A stretch of DNA of 20,908 nt from Actinomycetota bacterium (GTDB lineage: Bacteria; Actinomycetota; Humimicrobiia; Humimicrobiales; Humimicrobiaceae): NCBI GenBank assembly GCA_028695395.1, contig JAQVJB010000026.1:1-20908 (forward strand), in the 5' to 3' direction. The position numbers and the translations under genes were made by a program. Below the pieces are notes generated by a model. It was given only the letters and a program-made list of their open reading frames with translations. It was not told the origin of the DNA and did no database searches. Of the stretch, positions 7,738-15,635 are shown in pieces. How positions within the stretch are numbered: position 1 is the stretch's first letter; each line of letters starts with the position of its first letter.

Positions 7738-9567
7738 ATGTCTGACATACCAGAATACTGGAACCAGAAAGCAAACTGTCAGGTTCCTGAAAATATTCAA
7801 AAATCAATAAAACTTTCAGGATATTCCCTCACTTTCCTAAAAATCTTATCGAACAGGAATCTTAAAACTGAGGAAGATATTGTTAAATTCTTAAAAGATT
7901 TCAGTGCTTCCGACCTGTATGATCCTTTTTTAATGCCGAATATAGATATCGCAGCAGAAAGATTAATAAAAGCTATTAATCTTAAAGAAAAAATAGTTGT
8001 TTTTGGGGACTATGACGCTGACGGCATCATAAGTTCGCATATCATATCGGGATTTTTAAAAAAATGCGGGCTGGATGTAGAAGTACATATCCCTGACAGG
8101 GTAGAAGAAGGTTATGATATAAATGTTAATTATGTAAAAGATCTAAGACAAAAAAATCCTGATGTAAATCTGATTATTTGTGTTGACTGCGGAACCAATA
8201 GCACAGATGTTATTCAATTTATTGCAGATAATCAGGATTGTGCCGATATTGTTGTTACTGATCATCATATAATGAATGATGGAAGTTATGAAATATACAA
8301 GAGTTATTTAAAAAATAGAAATGAAAAATTCAATAGGTATATTATTGTCAATCCTCATCTGAAATATTCCAGATATCCTTTTCAAGACTTAAGCGGGGCA
8401 GCCGTGTCTTTCAAGTTAATAAATGCTGTTTTGATTAAAATCGATAAAGCTATTAAAAATAATTTTAATAAAGACTATCTTACTTCTTTAATGGATTTGC
8501 TTGCAATATCTACAGTGACGGATCTTATGCCATTGCTGGATGAGAACAGGGTAATAGTCAAATGGGGACTGAAAATACTTGAAAAAACAAAAAACAAAGG
8601 AATTAAATCGTTATTGAAAAATGTTCTGCCTGGAAAAAAAGAATATTCTGCCTATGACCTGGGGTTTGTAATCGGTCCGAGATTAAATGCTTCCGGAAGA
8701 GTAGAAAATGCGATGGATAGCTATGACTTAATTAGTAGTGAATCCTGCAGGCATGATGAGATAATTGTAAAAATAAATATATCAAATGATAAAAGGAAAA
8801 AAATACAGGCAGATATATTAAAAAAAATACTTAATGATAAAAATTATGACTTTGAAGATATAAAGAAAAATAAAAAAATATTTATTGCCAAATCTTCTGA
8901 TTGGCATGAAGGTCTCATAGGCTTAATAGCATCAGAGATGGTAAAAAAGCTTCATATTCCTGTTATTCTTTTTAAGGAAGAAGAACACAGCATAAAAGGC
9001 TCGGGAAGAAGCATAGAGGGCTTTGATCTTTTCAAGCATCTTAATGCAGTAAGTGATATTTTTCATAGGTTTGGCGGTCATAAAATGGCATGCGGCATAA
9101 CTATCATCTCAAAAGACAAGAGTAAAAATGATATTGAAGACTTATTTAATACTTTTAAGAAAAAAATGGAGAATATCGCGGTAAAGAGTATTAAAGATTC
9201 ACACATACAAAAAAAAATAAAATATGACTGTGAAATTGATTTTACTGAGATATCTTCAGGATTATATAATGAGCTTAATAAGCTGGAACCTTTTGGAATA
9301 TCTAATCCAAGACCTGTGTTTCTTAGTAAAAAATGCCGTGTTAAACAGATAAAATTCCTAAAAAACTATAAACATGCACAATTGCTGCTTGAGCAATCTG
9401 GCTGTTTGATAAGAGCTGTAAAATTTAATCTGGAAGATGATAAATTAAATGATCTTAAAAAATTAAAAGAAGATGATTTTGTTTCAGTGCTTTATTATCT
9501 GGATGAAAACTCCTATAATGGTGTATCCTATTTACAATTGATTCTTTTGGATTTATTTTATAAATAA
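7738..9567 (+). CDS. recJ: Single-stranded-DNA-specific exonuclease RecJ
   Basis: RecJ is a 5'-3' single-strand DNA exonuclease of the DHH phosphoesterase family, used in recombination and mismatch or base excision repair. The 609-aa protein has VVFGDYDADG (about 87-96), DCGTNS (150-155), the DHH motif in VTDHH (173-177), LSGAAVSFKL (about 218-227), and the ISTVTDLMPL segment. The later DHHA1-type motifs are GPRLNASGRVENA, DWHEGLIGLIASE and GRSIEGFDLFKHL, with FGGHKMACG before a C-terminal OB-like domain. An upstream in-frame TTG (7681) would lie deep inside secF; ATG 7738, one base after the secF stop, is a much better start. In Bacillus, recJ also follows secDF in gene order and precedes apt and rel; apt is absent here. 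Confidence 0.96.
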   Translation: MSDIPEYWNQKANCQVPENIQKSIKLSGYSLTFLKILSNRNLKTEEDIVKFLKDFSASDLYDPFLMPNIDIAAERLIKAINLKEKIVVFGDYDADGIISSHIISGFLKKCGLDVEVHIPDRVEEGYDINVNYVKDLRQKNPDVNLIICVDCGTNSTDVIQFIADNQDCADIVVTDHHIMNDGSYEIYKSYLKNRNEKFNRYIIVNPHLKYSRYPFQDLSGAAVSFKLINAVLIKIDKAIKNNFNKDYLTSLMDLLAISTVTDLMPLLDENRVIVKWGLKILEKTKNKGIKSLLKNVLPGKKEYSAYDLGFVIGPRLNASGRVENAMDSYDLISSESCRHDEIIVKINISNDKRKKIQADILKKILNDKNYDFEDIKKNKKIFIAKSSDWHEGLIGLIASEMVKKLHIPVILFKEEEHSIKGSGRSIEGFDLFKHLNAVSDIFHRFGGHKMACGITIISKDKSKNDIEDLFNTFKKKMENIAVKSIKDSHIQKKIKYDCEIDFTEISSGLYNELNKLEPFGISNPRPVFLSKKCRVKQIKFLKNYKHAQLLLEQSGCLIRAVKFNLEDDKLNDLKKLKEDDFVSVLYYLDENSYNGVSYLQLILLDLFYK

Positions 9568-9597
9568 AAGTCAGGTAATTTATATAAAAAATAAGAT

Positions 9598-11856
9598 ATG
9601 AATAAGAGCGAAAAAGCTATAAAAATAAGTAAAAAAACTATTTCATTAGATGATTTGGAAAAAGAGACTCCAAAAAATGATGAAATAGATAAGCTTTTTG
9701 ATGAGCTTATAGGAATTGCAAAGACATTCAACCCTGTATTAAATATAGATCTAATAAAAAAAGCTTTTCTTATTTCAAAAAAATATCATTCTGAACAGTT
9801 CCGCAGGTCAGGGGAGCCTTTTGTCATACATCCTTTGGAAGTCGCTAAAATAATTGCTTCAATAGAGCTTGACCAGTCTTCAATTATTGCAGCAATCCTT
9901 CACGATCTTGTTGAAGATACAGATTTTTCAATAGATAAGGTCAAAGATGAATTCGGCGAAGAAATTGCAAAGATTATTAATGGAGTTACCAAACTTGACA
10001 AAATTGTTTTTCACACAAAGGAAGAAAAACAAGTTGAAAACTTAAGAAAAATGATAATAGCAATGTCTGAAGACGTAAGGATAATATTGGTAAAGCTTGC
10101 AGACAGACTTCATAATATGCGTACACTTACTGCACTTTCAAAAGAAAAGATTCATCTGAAATCCATAGAAACACTCGAGGTATATGCTCCCATAGCTCAT
10201 AGATTAGGTATATTTCAGATTAAGTCGGAGTTGGAAGACTTAAGTTTCCAATATCTTTTCCCAAGGCAATATGAAAAAATAAAAGTAATGCTTAATGAAA
10301 AGATAGAAGAAAGGAAGGAATTTATTGATGAAGCAATTAAAATCATAAAAGATAAGCTTGACGGGATGGGAATAAGTTCTGAAATAAGCGGAAGAGTAAA
10401 AAATTATTACAGTATATATAATAAATTGACAAAGCAGAATAAAACTTTTGATAATATCTTTGATTTGATAGCAATAAGAATAATAGTCGATGATGTTAAA
10501 AACTGCTACGGAGCCCTTGGCATCATTCATTCAGTCTGGAAACCAGTACCAGGGAGATTCAAAGATTATGTGGCAAATCCTAAATTTAACATGTATCAAT
10601 CACTGCATACAACAGTAATCGGCAGAAAAGGCGTTCCGCTTGAGATACAGATAAGAACATTTGAGATGCACCAGATTGCAGAATACGGTATTGCAGCTCA
10701 TTATAAATATAAAGAAAATGATTTAAAAGTTGAAGAATTTGATAAGAGAATCACTTGGATAAGACAGCTGCTTGATTGGCAAAAGGACTTAAAAAATCCT
10801 GAGGATTACATGGAATCTCTCAAGCTTGATTTATTTGAAGATGAAGTATTTGTTTTTACTCCTAAAGGAAAAGTTATTAACCTTCCAAGGAAATCCACTA
10901 TTATAGATTTTGCTTACGCAGTCCACACAGATATAGGCCATAATTGCATAGGTGCAAAAATAAATGGACAGATGGTTCCTATAGAATCAATGCTTGAAAA
11001 CGGGGATATTGTTGAAATAATTGTTTCTAAAACTCCTAAAGGTCCCAGCAGGGATTGGTTAAATATTGTAAAGACTTCAAGGGCTATAAATAAAATAAAA
11101 CAGTGGTTTTCAAGAGAAGAAAGACAGGAATCCCTTAATTCAGGTAAAGAAATAATGTTAAAGCTGCTTAGGAAAAACGGACTATCATTTAAAACTGTAA
11201 GCATGGATATTTTTGAAGAAGTAGCAAAAGAAATGAATTTTGAAAAAGCAGAGACATTATTCAGAAATATAGGTACTCATAAAGTCTCAGCCCATCAGAT
11301 ATTTACAAAAATCATTAAAAAAATGAATCAAAAGGATGAGCAACCAAGAGAAATGACTCTTGATGATATACATCAGAAAGAAGATGTAAGAAGACCTAGT
11401 ACAGGCATAAAAGTAAAAGGAATGGAAGGAGTTCTTGTATTTATGGCTAAATGTTGCAATCCTGTCCCTGGCGACAAGATAATAGGGTATATAACAAGGG
11501 GAAGAGGTATATCTGTGCATAGGTTTGATTGCAGTAATTTAAAAAATCTTATTGAAAACGAAGAAGCCAGGATAGTCGAAGTAAGCTGGGATAAAAATGC
11601 TCCTTCAAGGTTTAACGTTGAAATAGAGATTGAAGCTCTTGACCGCACAAAACTATTAAGGGATATTACAAATGTTATCAGTGAATATGATTTAAATATA
11701 ATATCAACGACTGGCGGGACTCAAAGAAAAAATGGTTTTGCAAAATTTAAATTTACAATTGAAGTAAGCAATAAATATATATTAAAAGATGTAATAAATA
11801 ATTTAAGAAACATAGATTCTGTATATGACGTTTACAGGGTCCTTCCGAAAGGTTAA
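9598..11856 (+). CDS. rel: Bifunctional (p)ppGpp synthetase/hydrolase Rel
   Basis: Rel makes and degrades the alarmone (p)ppGpp in the stringent response. The protein is 752 aa. The hydrolase HD domain is intact: H78 in IHPLEVA, H102-D103 in LHDLVEDTD and D169 in LADRLHN. The synthetase domain (about 260-370) has GRVKNYYSIYNKL, RFKDY (319-323) and NPKFNMYQSLHTTV. The RxKD charge pattern is the one of bifunctional enzymes, as opposed to ExDD in synthetase-only RelA. A TGS domain (about 413-475, VFVFTPKGKVINLP), a helical region, the conserved-cysteine element MAKCCNPVPGD (about 615-625) and a C-terminal ACT domain (about 672-750) follow in the standard order. It is a long Rel of the RelA/SpoT type, not a small alarmone synthetase. 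It lies 30 nt after recJ. Confidence 0.96.
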   Translation: MNKSEKAIKISKKTISLDDLEKETPKNDEIDKLFDELIGIAKTFNPVLNIDLIKKAFLISKKYHSEQFRRSGEPFVIHPLEVAKIIASIELDQSSIIAAILHDLVEDTDFSIDKVKDEFGEEIAKIINGVTKLDKIVFHTKEEKQVENLRKMIIAMSEDVRIILVKLADRLHNMRTLTALSKEKIHLKSIETLEVYAPIAHRLGIFQIKSELEDLSFQYLFPRQYEKIKVMLNEKIEERKEFIDEAIKIIKDKLDGMGISSEISGRVKNYYSIYNKLTKQNKTFDNIFDLIAIRIIVDDVKNCYGALGIIHSVWKPVPGRFKDYVANPKFNMYQSLHTTVIGRKGVPLEIQIRTFEMHQIAEYGIAAHYKYKENDLKVEEFDKRITWIRQLLDWQKDLKNPEDYMESLKLDLFEDEVFVFTPKGKVINLPRKSTIIDFAYAVHTDIGHNCIGAKINGQMVPIESMLENGDIVEIIVSKTPKGPSRDWLNIVKTSRAINKIKQWFSREERQESLNSGKEIMLKLLRKNGLSFKTVSMDIFEEVAKEMNFEKAETLFRNIGTHKVSAHQIFTKIIKKMNQKDEQPREMTLDDIHQKEDVRRPSTGIKVKGMEGVLVFMAKCCNPVPGDKIIGYITRGRGISVHRFDCSNLKNLIENEEARIVEVSWDKNAPSRFNVEIEIEALDRTKLLRDITNVISEYDLNIISTTGGTQRKNGFAKFKFTIEVSNKYILKDVINNLRNIDSVYDVYRVLPKG
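11848..11852 (+). promoter_or_regulatory. Probable Shine-Dalgarno for the MBL-fold hydrolase
   Basis: AAAGG at the end of rel, 5 nt before TTG 11858, which itself starts one base after the rel stop. This favours TTG 11858 over the ATG at 11825 inside rel. Confidence 0.5.
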
Positions 11857-11857
11857 A

Positions 11858-12481
11858 TTGGAAAAAACAGAAGTAATAAAAATAAAACTGGATTTTCTTG
11901 ATACTAATTCTTATGTAATTTATGGAGATGGCGTCAATTTTTTAATTGATCCTGGTTCGGAAAGCGAGAAGATAATAAAATATCTGGAAAAAAGAAAAAA
12001 AGATTTGGATTTTATAATAAATACCCATTGCCATTTTGACCATATAGGAGCAGCAGACACAATCGCGGAATATTTTAAAATACCGGTATACATTCACCAA
12101 AATGAAGAAGATATATTAAAAAATCCTTCAAAAAATCTATCTTCATTTTTTAATGTAAATACATTATTATTAAAAACCTATAAGCTGATATACGGAAAGG
12201 AAGTAAAAGATTTTCTTTCAAAGAAAATAGATATTATCAATACTCCGGGCCATACGCCGGGAAGCATAATTATAAAATACGATAATTATCTTTTTACTGG
12301 AGATTTAATATTCAAAGATTCAATAGGCAGGACAGACCTTCCCGGAGGAAATCCGGCGGAAATGCGACAAAGCTTGAATTATGTAAAAAATTTGGAAAAA
12401 AATCTTATAATTTTTCCGGGACACGGCATTGATACGACAATAGAGGATGAATTAAAAAGTAATTATTTTTTAAATCACTAG
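11858..12481 (+). CDS. MBL-fold metallohydrolase (glyoxalase II-like)
   Basis: This is a metallo-beta-lactamase-fold hydrolase of the glyoxalase II/YcbL-like group, probably a thioesterase; the substrate cannot be read from the sequence. From TTG 11858 it has 207 aa. Metal-binding motifs are complete: THCHFDH (H57, H59, D61, H62), GHTPGS (H132), TGD (D149) and PGHG (H189). The segment IGRTDLPGGN is typical of the subgroup. An alternative ATG at 11825 adds 11 residues and overlaps rel by 32 nt; TTG is preferred because of AAAGG upstream and the tight stop-start junction seen elsewhere in the window. The same kind of gene often lies between rel and hisS in Gram-positive genomes, where dtd may also be found; no dtd is present here. 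Confidence 0.9.
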   Translation: MEKTEVIKIKLDFLDTNSYVIYGDGVNFLIDPGSESEKIIKYLEKRKKDLDFIINTHCHFDHIGAADTIAEYFKIPVYIHQNEEDILKNPSKNLSSFFNVNTLLLKTYKLIYGKEVKDFLSKKIDIINTPGHTPGSIIIKYDNYLFTGDLIFKDSIGRTDLPGGNPAEMRQSLNYVKNLEKNLIIFPGHGIDTTIEDELKSNYFLNH

Positions 12482-12486
12482 GACTT

Positions 12487-12491
12487 GGAGG
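12487..12491 (+). promoter_or_regulatory. Shine-Dalgarno for the TTG start of hisS
   Basis: GGAGG, 7 nt upstream of TTG 12499, in the 17-nt gap after the MBL-fold gene. It fixes TTG as the hisS start. Confidence 0.8.
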
Positions 12492-12498
12492 ATTTTAG

Positions 12499-13779
12499 TT
12501 GATATACAACTCGCCAAGAGGAACCGAAGACTATTTTGGGGAAGAAATAAAATATCGTAATTTTTTAATAGAAGTTTCTAAGAGACTTTTTGATTTATTT
12601 AATTATTCAGAAATAATAACTCCGCATTTTGAGCATACCGAAGTGTTTTCAAGAGGTATAGGAGAAAATTCTGAAATAGTTAATAAAGAAATGTACACTT
12701 TTTTTGATAAAAAAAATCGGTCTCTGACATTAAGACCTGAAGGAACAGCTTCGGTTGTAAGAGCAGTTATTGAAAATAAGCTTTACTCCGAAAATCTTCC
12801 TTTAAAATTATTTTATATAGGAAATATGTTCAGATATGAGAGACCTCAGAAAGGGCGGATGAGAGAATTCTGCCAGATAGGGGTTGAGGCAATCGGCAGC
12901 AATAGTCCTTCAATTGACACAGAGGTCATCTGGTTATTATATGATTTATTTGAAAAACTCGGTTTTAAGAACCTTGTTCTTTATGTCAACAGTATCGGAT
13001 GTTCCAGGTGTCGTAATGATTATATCAATATGCTTGAAGAACAGCTACTTCCTGTAAAAGGCGATCTTTGCGAAGATTGTATTTCCAGATTAGGTAAAAA
13101 TACTTTAAGAATTTTTGATTGTAAAGTAAAAACATGCAGGGAAGTTCTTAAAAATGTTGCTAAAATAAGTGATAATCTGTGTGAAAGCTGCCAAAAACAT
13201 TTTATTGAAATCAAATCCTTGCTTGATACTATAGGGATAAAGTATGTCCATAATAAAAATCTTGTAAGAGGATTTGATTATTATACAAGAACGATATTTG
13301 AGATAATTTCTTCAGACATAGATAGTGCGCAAAATGCTCTTGGCGGAGGAGGCCGGTACGATAATCTTATTAAAGAATTTGGCGGACCCGAAATCAGTTC
13401 CATCGGCTTTGCAATAGGTCTTGAAAGAACAATACTTTTAATGAAAGAGCTCGGAATAAGAATTCCTGCTTCCTGTAAACCGGAAAATAAAACATATATA
13501 ATTAATATGGATACAGCTTATGATAAATATATTTTTGAAATTCTTAAATTCTTGAGGGATAGCGGTATTTATTGTGATATTAATTTCAATATAAGAAATG
13601 TCGGGAAAGAAATTAAATTCGCGCAAAATAATGATTATAAAAATGTAATCATAATAGGAGAAGATGAATACGAAAAAAAGAATATAATAATTAAAAAATT
13701 GCTAAGTTATTCCCAGGAAGAATTTAGCTGGATATCTGATAAAGAAAAGATATTAAATTTTCTTAAAAAAATGGAGTAA
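12499..13779 (+). CDS. hisS: Histidyl-tRNA synthetase
   Basis: HisRS charges tRNA-His. The 426-aa class II enzyme begins close to the conserved SPRGTEDYFGEE segment. Motif 2 is FRYERPQKGRMREFCQIGVE (111-130), preceded by LTLRPEGTASVVRA (about 77-89). The histidine motif LVRGFDYYTRTIFEI lies at about 255-269, motif 3 is SIGFAIGLERTIL, and an anticodon-binding domain fills the C-terminus. The region between motif 2 and the histidine motif holds eight cysteines in four pairs (C168/C171, C191/C194, C208/C213, C228/C231), which could bind metal; E. coli HisRS lacks them. TTG 12499 is supported by GGAGG at 7 nt. The end of the gene carries GGAG for aspS, 4 nt downstream. Confidence 0.97.
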   Translation: MIYNSPRGTEDYFGEEIKYRNFLIEVSKRLFDLFNYSEIITPHFEHTEVFSRGIGENSEIVNKEMYTFFDKKNRSLTLRPEGTASVVRAVIENKLYSENLPLKLFYIGNMFRYERPQKGRMREFCQIGVEAIGSNSPSIDTEVIWLLYDLFEKLGFKNLVLYVNSIGCSRCRNDYINMLEEQLLPVKGDLCEDCISRLGKNTLRIFDCKVKTCREVLKNVAKISDNLCESCQKHFIEIKSLLDTIGIKYVHNKNLVRGFDYYTRTIFEIISSDIDSAQNALGGGGRYDNLIKEFGGPEISSIGFAIGLERTILLMKELGIRIPASCKPENKTYIINMDTAYDKYIFEILKFLRDSGIYCDINFNIRNVGKEIKFAQNNDYKNVIIIGEDEYEKKNIIIKKLLSYSQEEFSWISDKEKILNFLKKME

Positions 13780-13783
13780 TCTG

Positions 13784-15586
13784 ATGATAAAAAATGATGA
13801 AGTTTTTAAAACAGCATATAGAAGCAATTTATGTGGTTTAATGAAAATTGAAGATTCAAATAAAAAAACTGTGCTTTGCGGCTGGGTAAGCAAAAGAAGA
13901 GACCACGGAAAGCTAATATTTGTTGACTTAAGAGACTTCAGCGGCACTATCCAATTAGTTTTTGATCCTTCTTTTGATGAAGGTTCATATGAATCAGCTA
14001 AAGAGATAAGGACAGAGTTTACAATACAGATAGAAGGAATAATAAAGCCAAGATCAAAAGAAACAGTAAATAATGATATCGCTACCGGTAAAATAGAAGT
14101 ATTTGTCAATAAGTTGAATATTTTCAGTACTGCAAAAACTCCGCCTTTTGTCCTTGAAGAACGTGAAAGCATCGATGAATCTACAAGACTGAAATATAGA
14201 TATATCGACTTAAGGACAACTGAGATGCAGCGCAATCTACGCTTAAAAAACAAGATAATGTCTGTTACAAGAAATTTTTTTGAATCAGAAGGTTTTATAG
14301 AGGTAGAGACCCCCATACTTGGGAAAAGCACCCCTGAAGGAGCGAGAGATTTTTTAGTGCCTTCAAGGCTGAATCCGAATAAATTTTATGCTCTTCCGCA
14401 ATCTCCGCAACTTTTTAAGCAAATACTTATGTTTTCAGGTTTTGACAGGATTTTCCAGCTTGCAAGATGTTTCAGAGATGAAGATCTTCGTGCAGACAGA
14501 CAGCCTGAATTTACTCAAATCGATCTGGAAATGTCGTTTGTAAAGCAAGAAGATGTAATAAATCTTATTGAAATGCTTATTAAAGATATAATGGCAAAGG
14601 TTCTTAATAAAAAAATAGACACGCCTTTTAAGAAACTAACATGGCATGAAGCAATGTCACAGTACGGTTCAGACAAACCAGATACCAGATTTGAACTAAA
14701 AATAAATGACATATCAGACATATTCATGGACTCGGATGTCAAAATCTTTAAAGATACTATTAAAAATGATGGTGTAATAAAATGTCTCTGTGTTGAGAAC
14801 AGTGATGACTTTTCAAGAAAAGATCTGGACCAGTTTGTTGATTTTGCCAAAAAGAATGGTGCCGGAGGTCTATTGTGGATTAAGATAGATGAAAACCTTG
14901 AATTTCAGTCACCGGTTGCAAAATTTATTACAGAAGAAGAAAAAGCACACCTGATCTCCTCTTTATCTTTAAAGGCAAAAAACCTATTACTGATAATCAG
15001 TGATAGTTTTGATATATCATGTTCAATCCTGGGTGCCTTAAGGACAAAAATAGGCAATAAGGTGAACCTGATTAAAGAAGATTTTTTTGATTTCTTATGG
15101 GTTTATGATTTTCCATTATTCGAATGGGATGCGAAAGAGAAAAAATATAAATCAATGCATCATCCTTTTACGATGCCGTCGGAAGAAACAGTAAAATTTC
15201 TTGATGAGGATCCACTAAAGGTAAAATCTGTTTCCTATGACATTATCCTTAACGGTAATGAGCTGGGAGGAGGCTCTATAAGAATAAATAATATTGATAT
15301 ACAAACCAAGATACTCCGACTATTAAATGTTGATCTTGAAAAAGCAAAAGAAAATTTCGGATTTTTCCTTAATGCGATGGAATACGGAATACCTCCTCAT
15401 GGAGGTATTGCCCTAGGTCTTGACAGATTAGCAATGCTGCTTGGAGGCTTAAAAAGCATAAGGGAAGTAATTGCATTTCCAAAAACACAATCTGCCTTTG
15501 ATATCATGACCGAAACACCTGCAAGTGTCGGTGATGTTCAGCTAAAAGAGCTGCATATAAAAACAATAGATATTGATACTGAATGA
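13784..15586 (+). CDS. aspS: Aspartyl-tRNA synthetase, bacterial type
   Basis: AspRS charges tRNA-Asp, and in some bacteria also tRNA-Asn. The 600-aa protein has the N-terminal OB-fold anticodon-binding domain (about 1-110, with LCGWVSKRRDHGKLIFVDLR), the class II core with ETPILGKSTPEGARDFLVPS, motif 2 FQLARCFRDEDLRADRQPEF, a GAD insertion domain (about 290-420), and motif 3 GIALGLDRLAMLLGG. Residue H41 in RRDHG corresponds to the His found in non-discriminating AspRS (H31 in Pseudomonas aeruginosa), where E. coli has Leu. The second marker position is E93, neither Gly nor Lys. Tight linkage to hisS (4-nt gap, GGAG at 13773-13776, 7-nt spacer) matches Bacillus. A 290-bp gap with a predicted RNA follows. 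Confidence 0.97.
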   Translation: MIKNDEVFKTAYRSNLCGLMKIEDSNKKTVLCGWVSKRRDHGKLIFVDLRDFSGTIQLVFDPSFDEGSYESAKEIRTEFTIQIEGIIKPRSKETVNNDIATGKIEVFVNKLNIFSTAKTPPFVLEERESIDESTRLKYRYIDLRTTEMQRNLRLKNKIMSVTRNFFESEGFIEVETPILGKSTPEGARDFLVPSRLNPNKFYALPQSPQLFKQILMFSGFDRIFQLARCFRDEDLRADRQPEFTQIDLEMSFVKQEDVINLIEMLIKDIMAKVLNKKIDTPFKKLTWHEAMSQYGSDKPDTRFELKINDISDIFMDSDVKIFKDTIKNDGVIKCLCVENSDDFSRKDLDQFVDFAKKNGAGGLLWIKIDENLEFQSPVAKFITEEEKAHLISSLSLKAKNLLLIISDSFDISCSILGALRTKIGNKVNLIKEDFFDFLWVYDFPLFEWDAKEKKYKSMHHPFTMPSEETVKFLDEDPLKVKSVSYDIILNGNELGGGSIRINNIDIQTKILRLLNVDLEKAKENFGFFLNAMEYGIPPHGGIALGLDRLAMLLGGLKSIREVIAFPKTQSAFDIMTETPASVGDVQLKELHIKTIDIDTE

Positions 15587-15600
15587 TATCATCACTGAGA

Positions 15601-15629
15601 TTGTATTAGAAATTTAATTATGCTAACAT
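15601..15629 (+). promoter_or_regulatory. Predicted promoter for the aspS-alaS intergenic RNA
   Basis: A -35-like TTGTAT (15601-15606) is followed after 17 nt by an extended -10, TG-C-TAACAT (15621-15629). A start about 7 nt downstream falls at 15636, the first base of the long closing stem of the predicted RNA. The -35 matches consensus only in its TTG, but the spacing and the TG extension are good. Confidence 0.5.
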
Positions 15630-15635
15630 TTTAAT

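Noticed and set aside
13753..14331. Minus-strand open frame of about 192 codons opposite aspS
   Set aside because: Shadow of the aspS OB-fold and core coding sequence; no family resemblance and no upstream signals.
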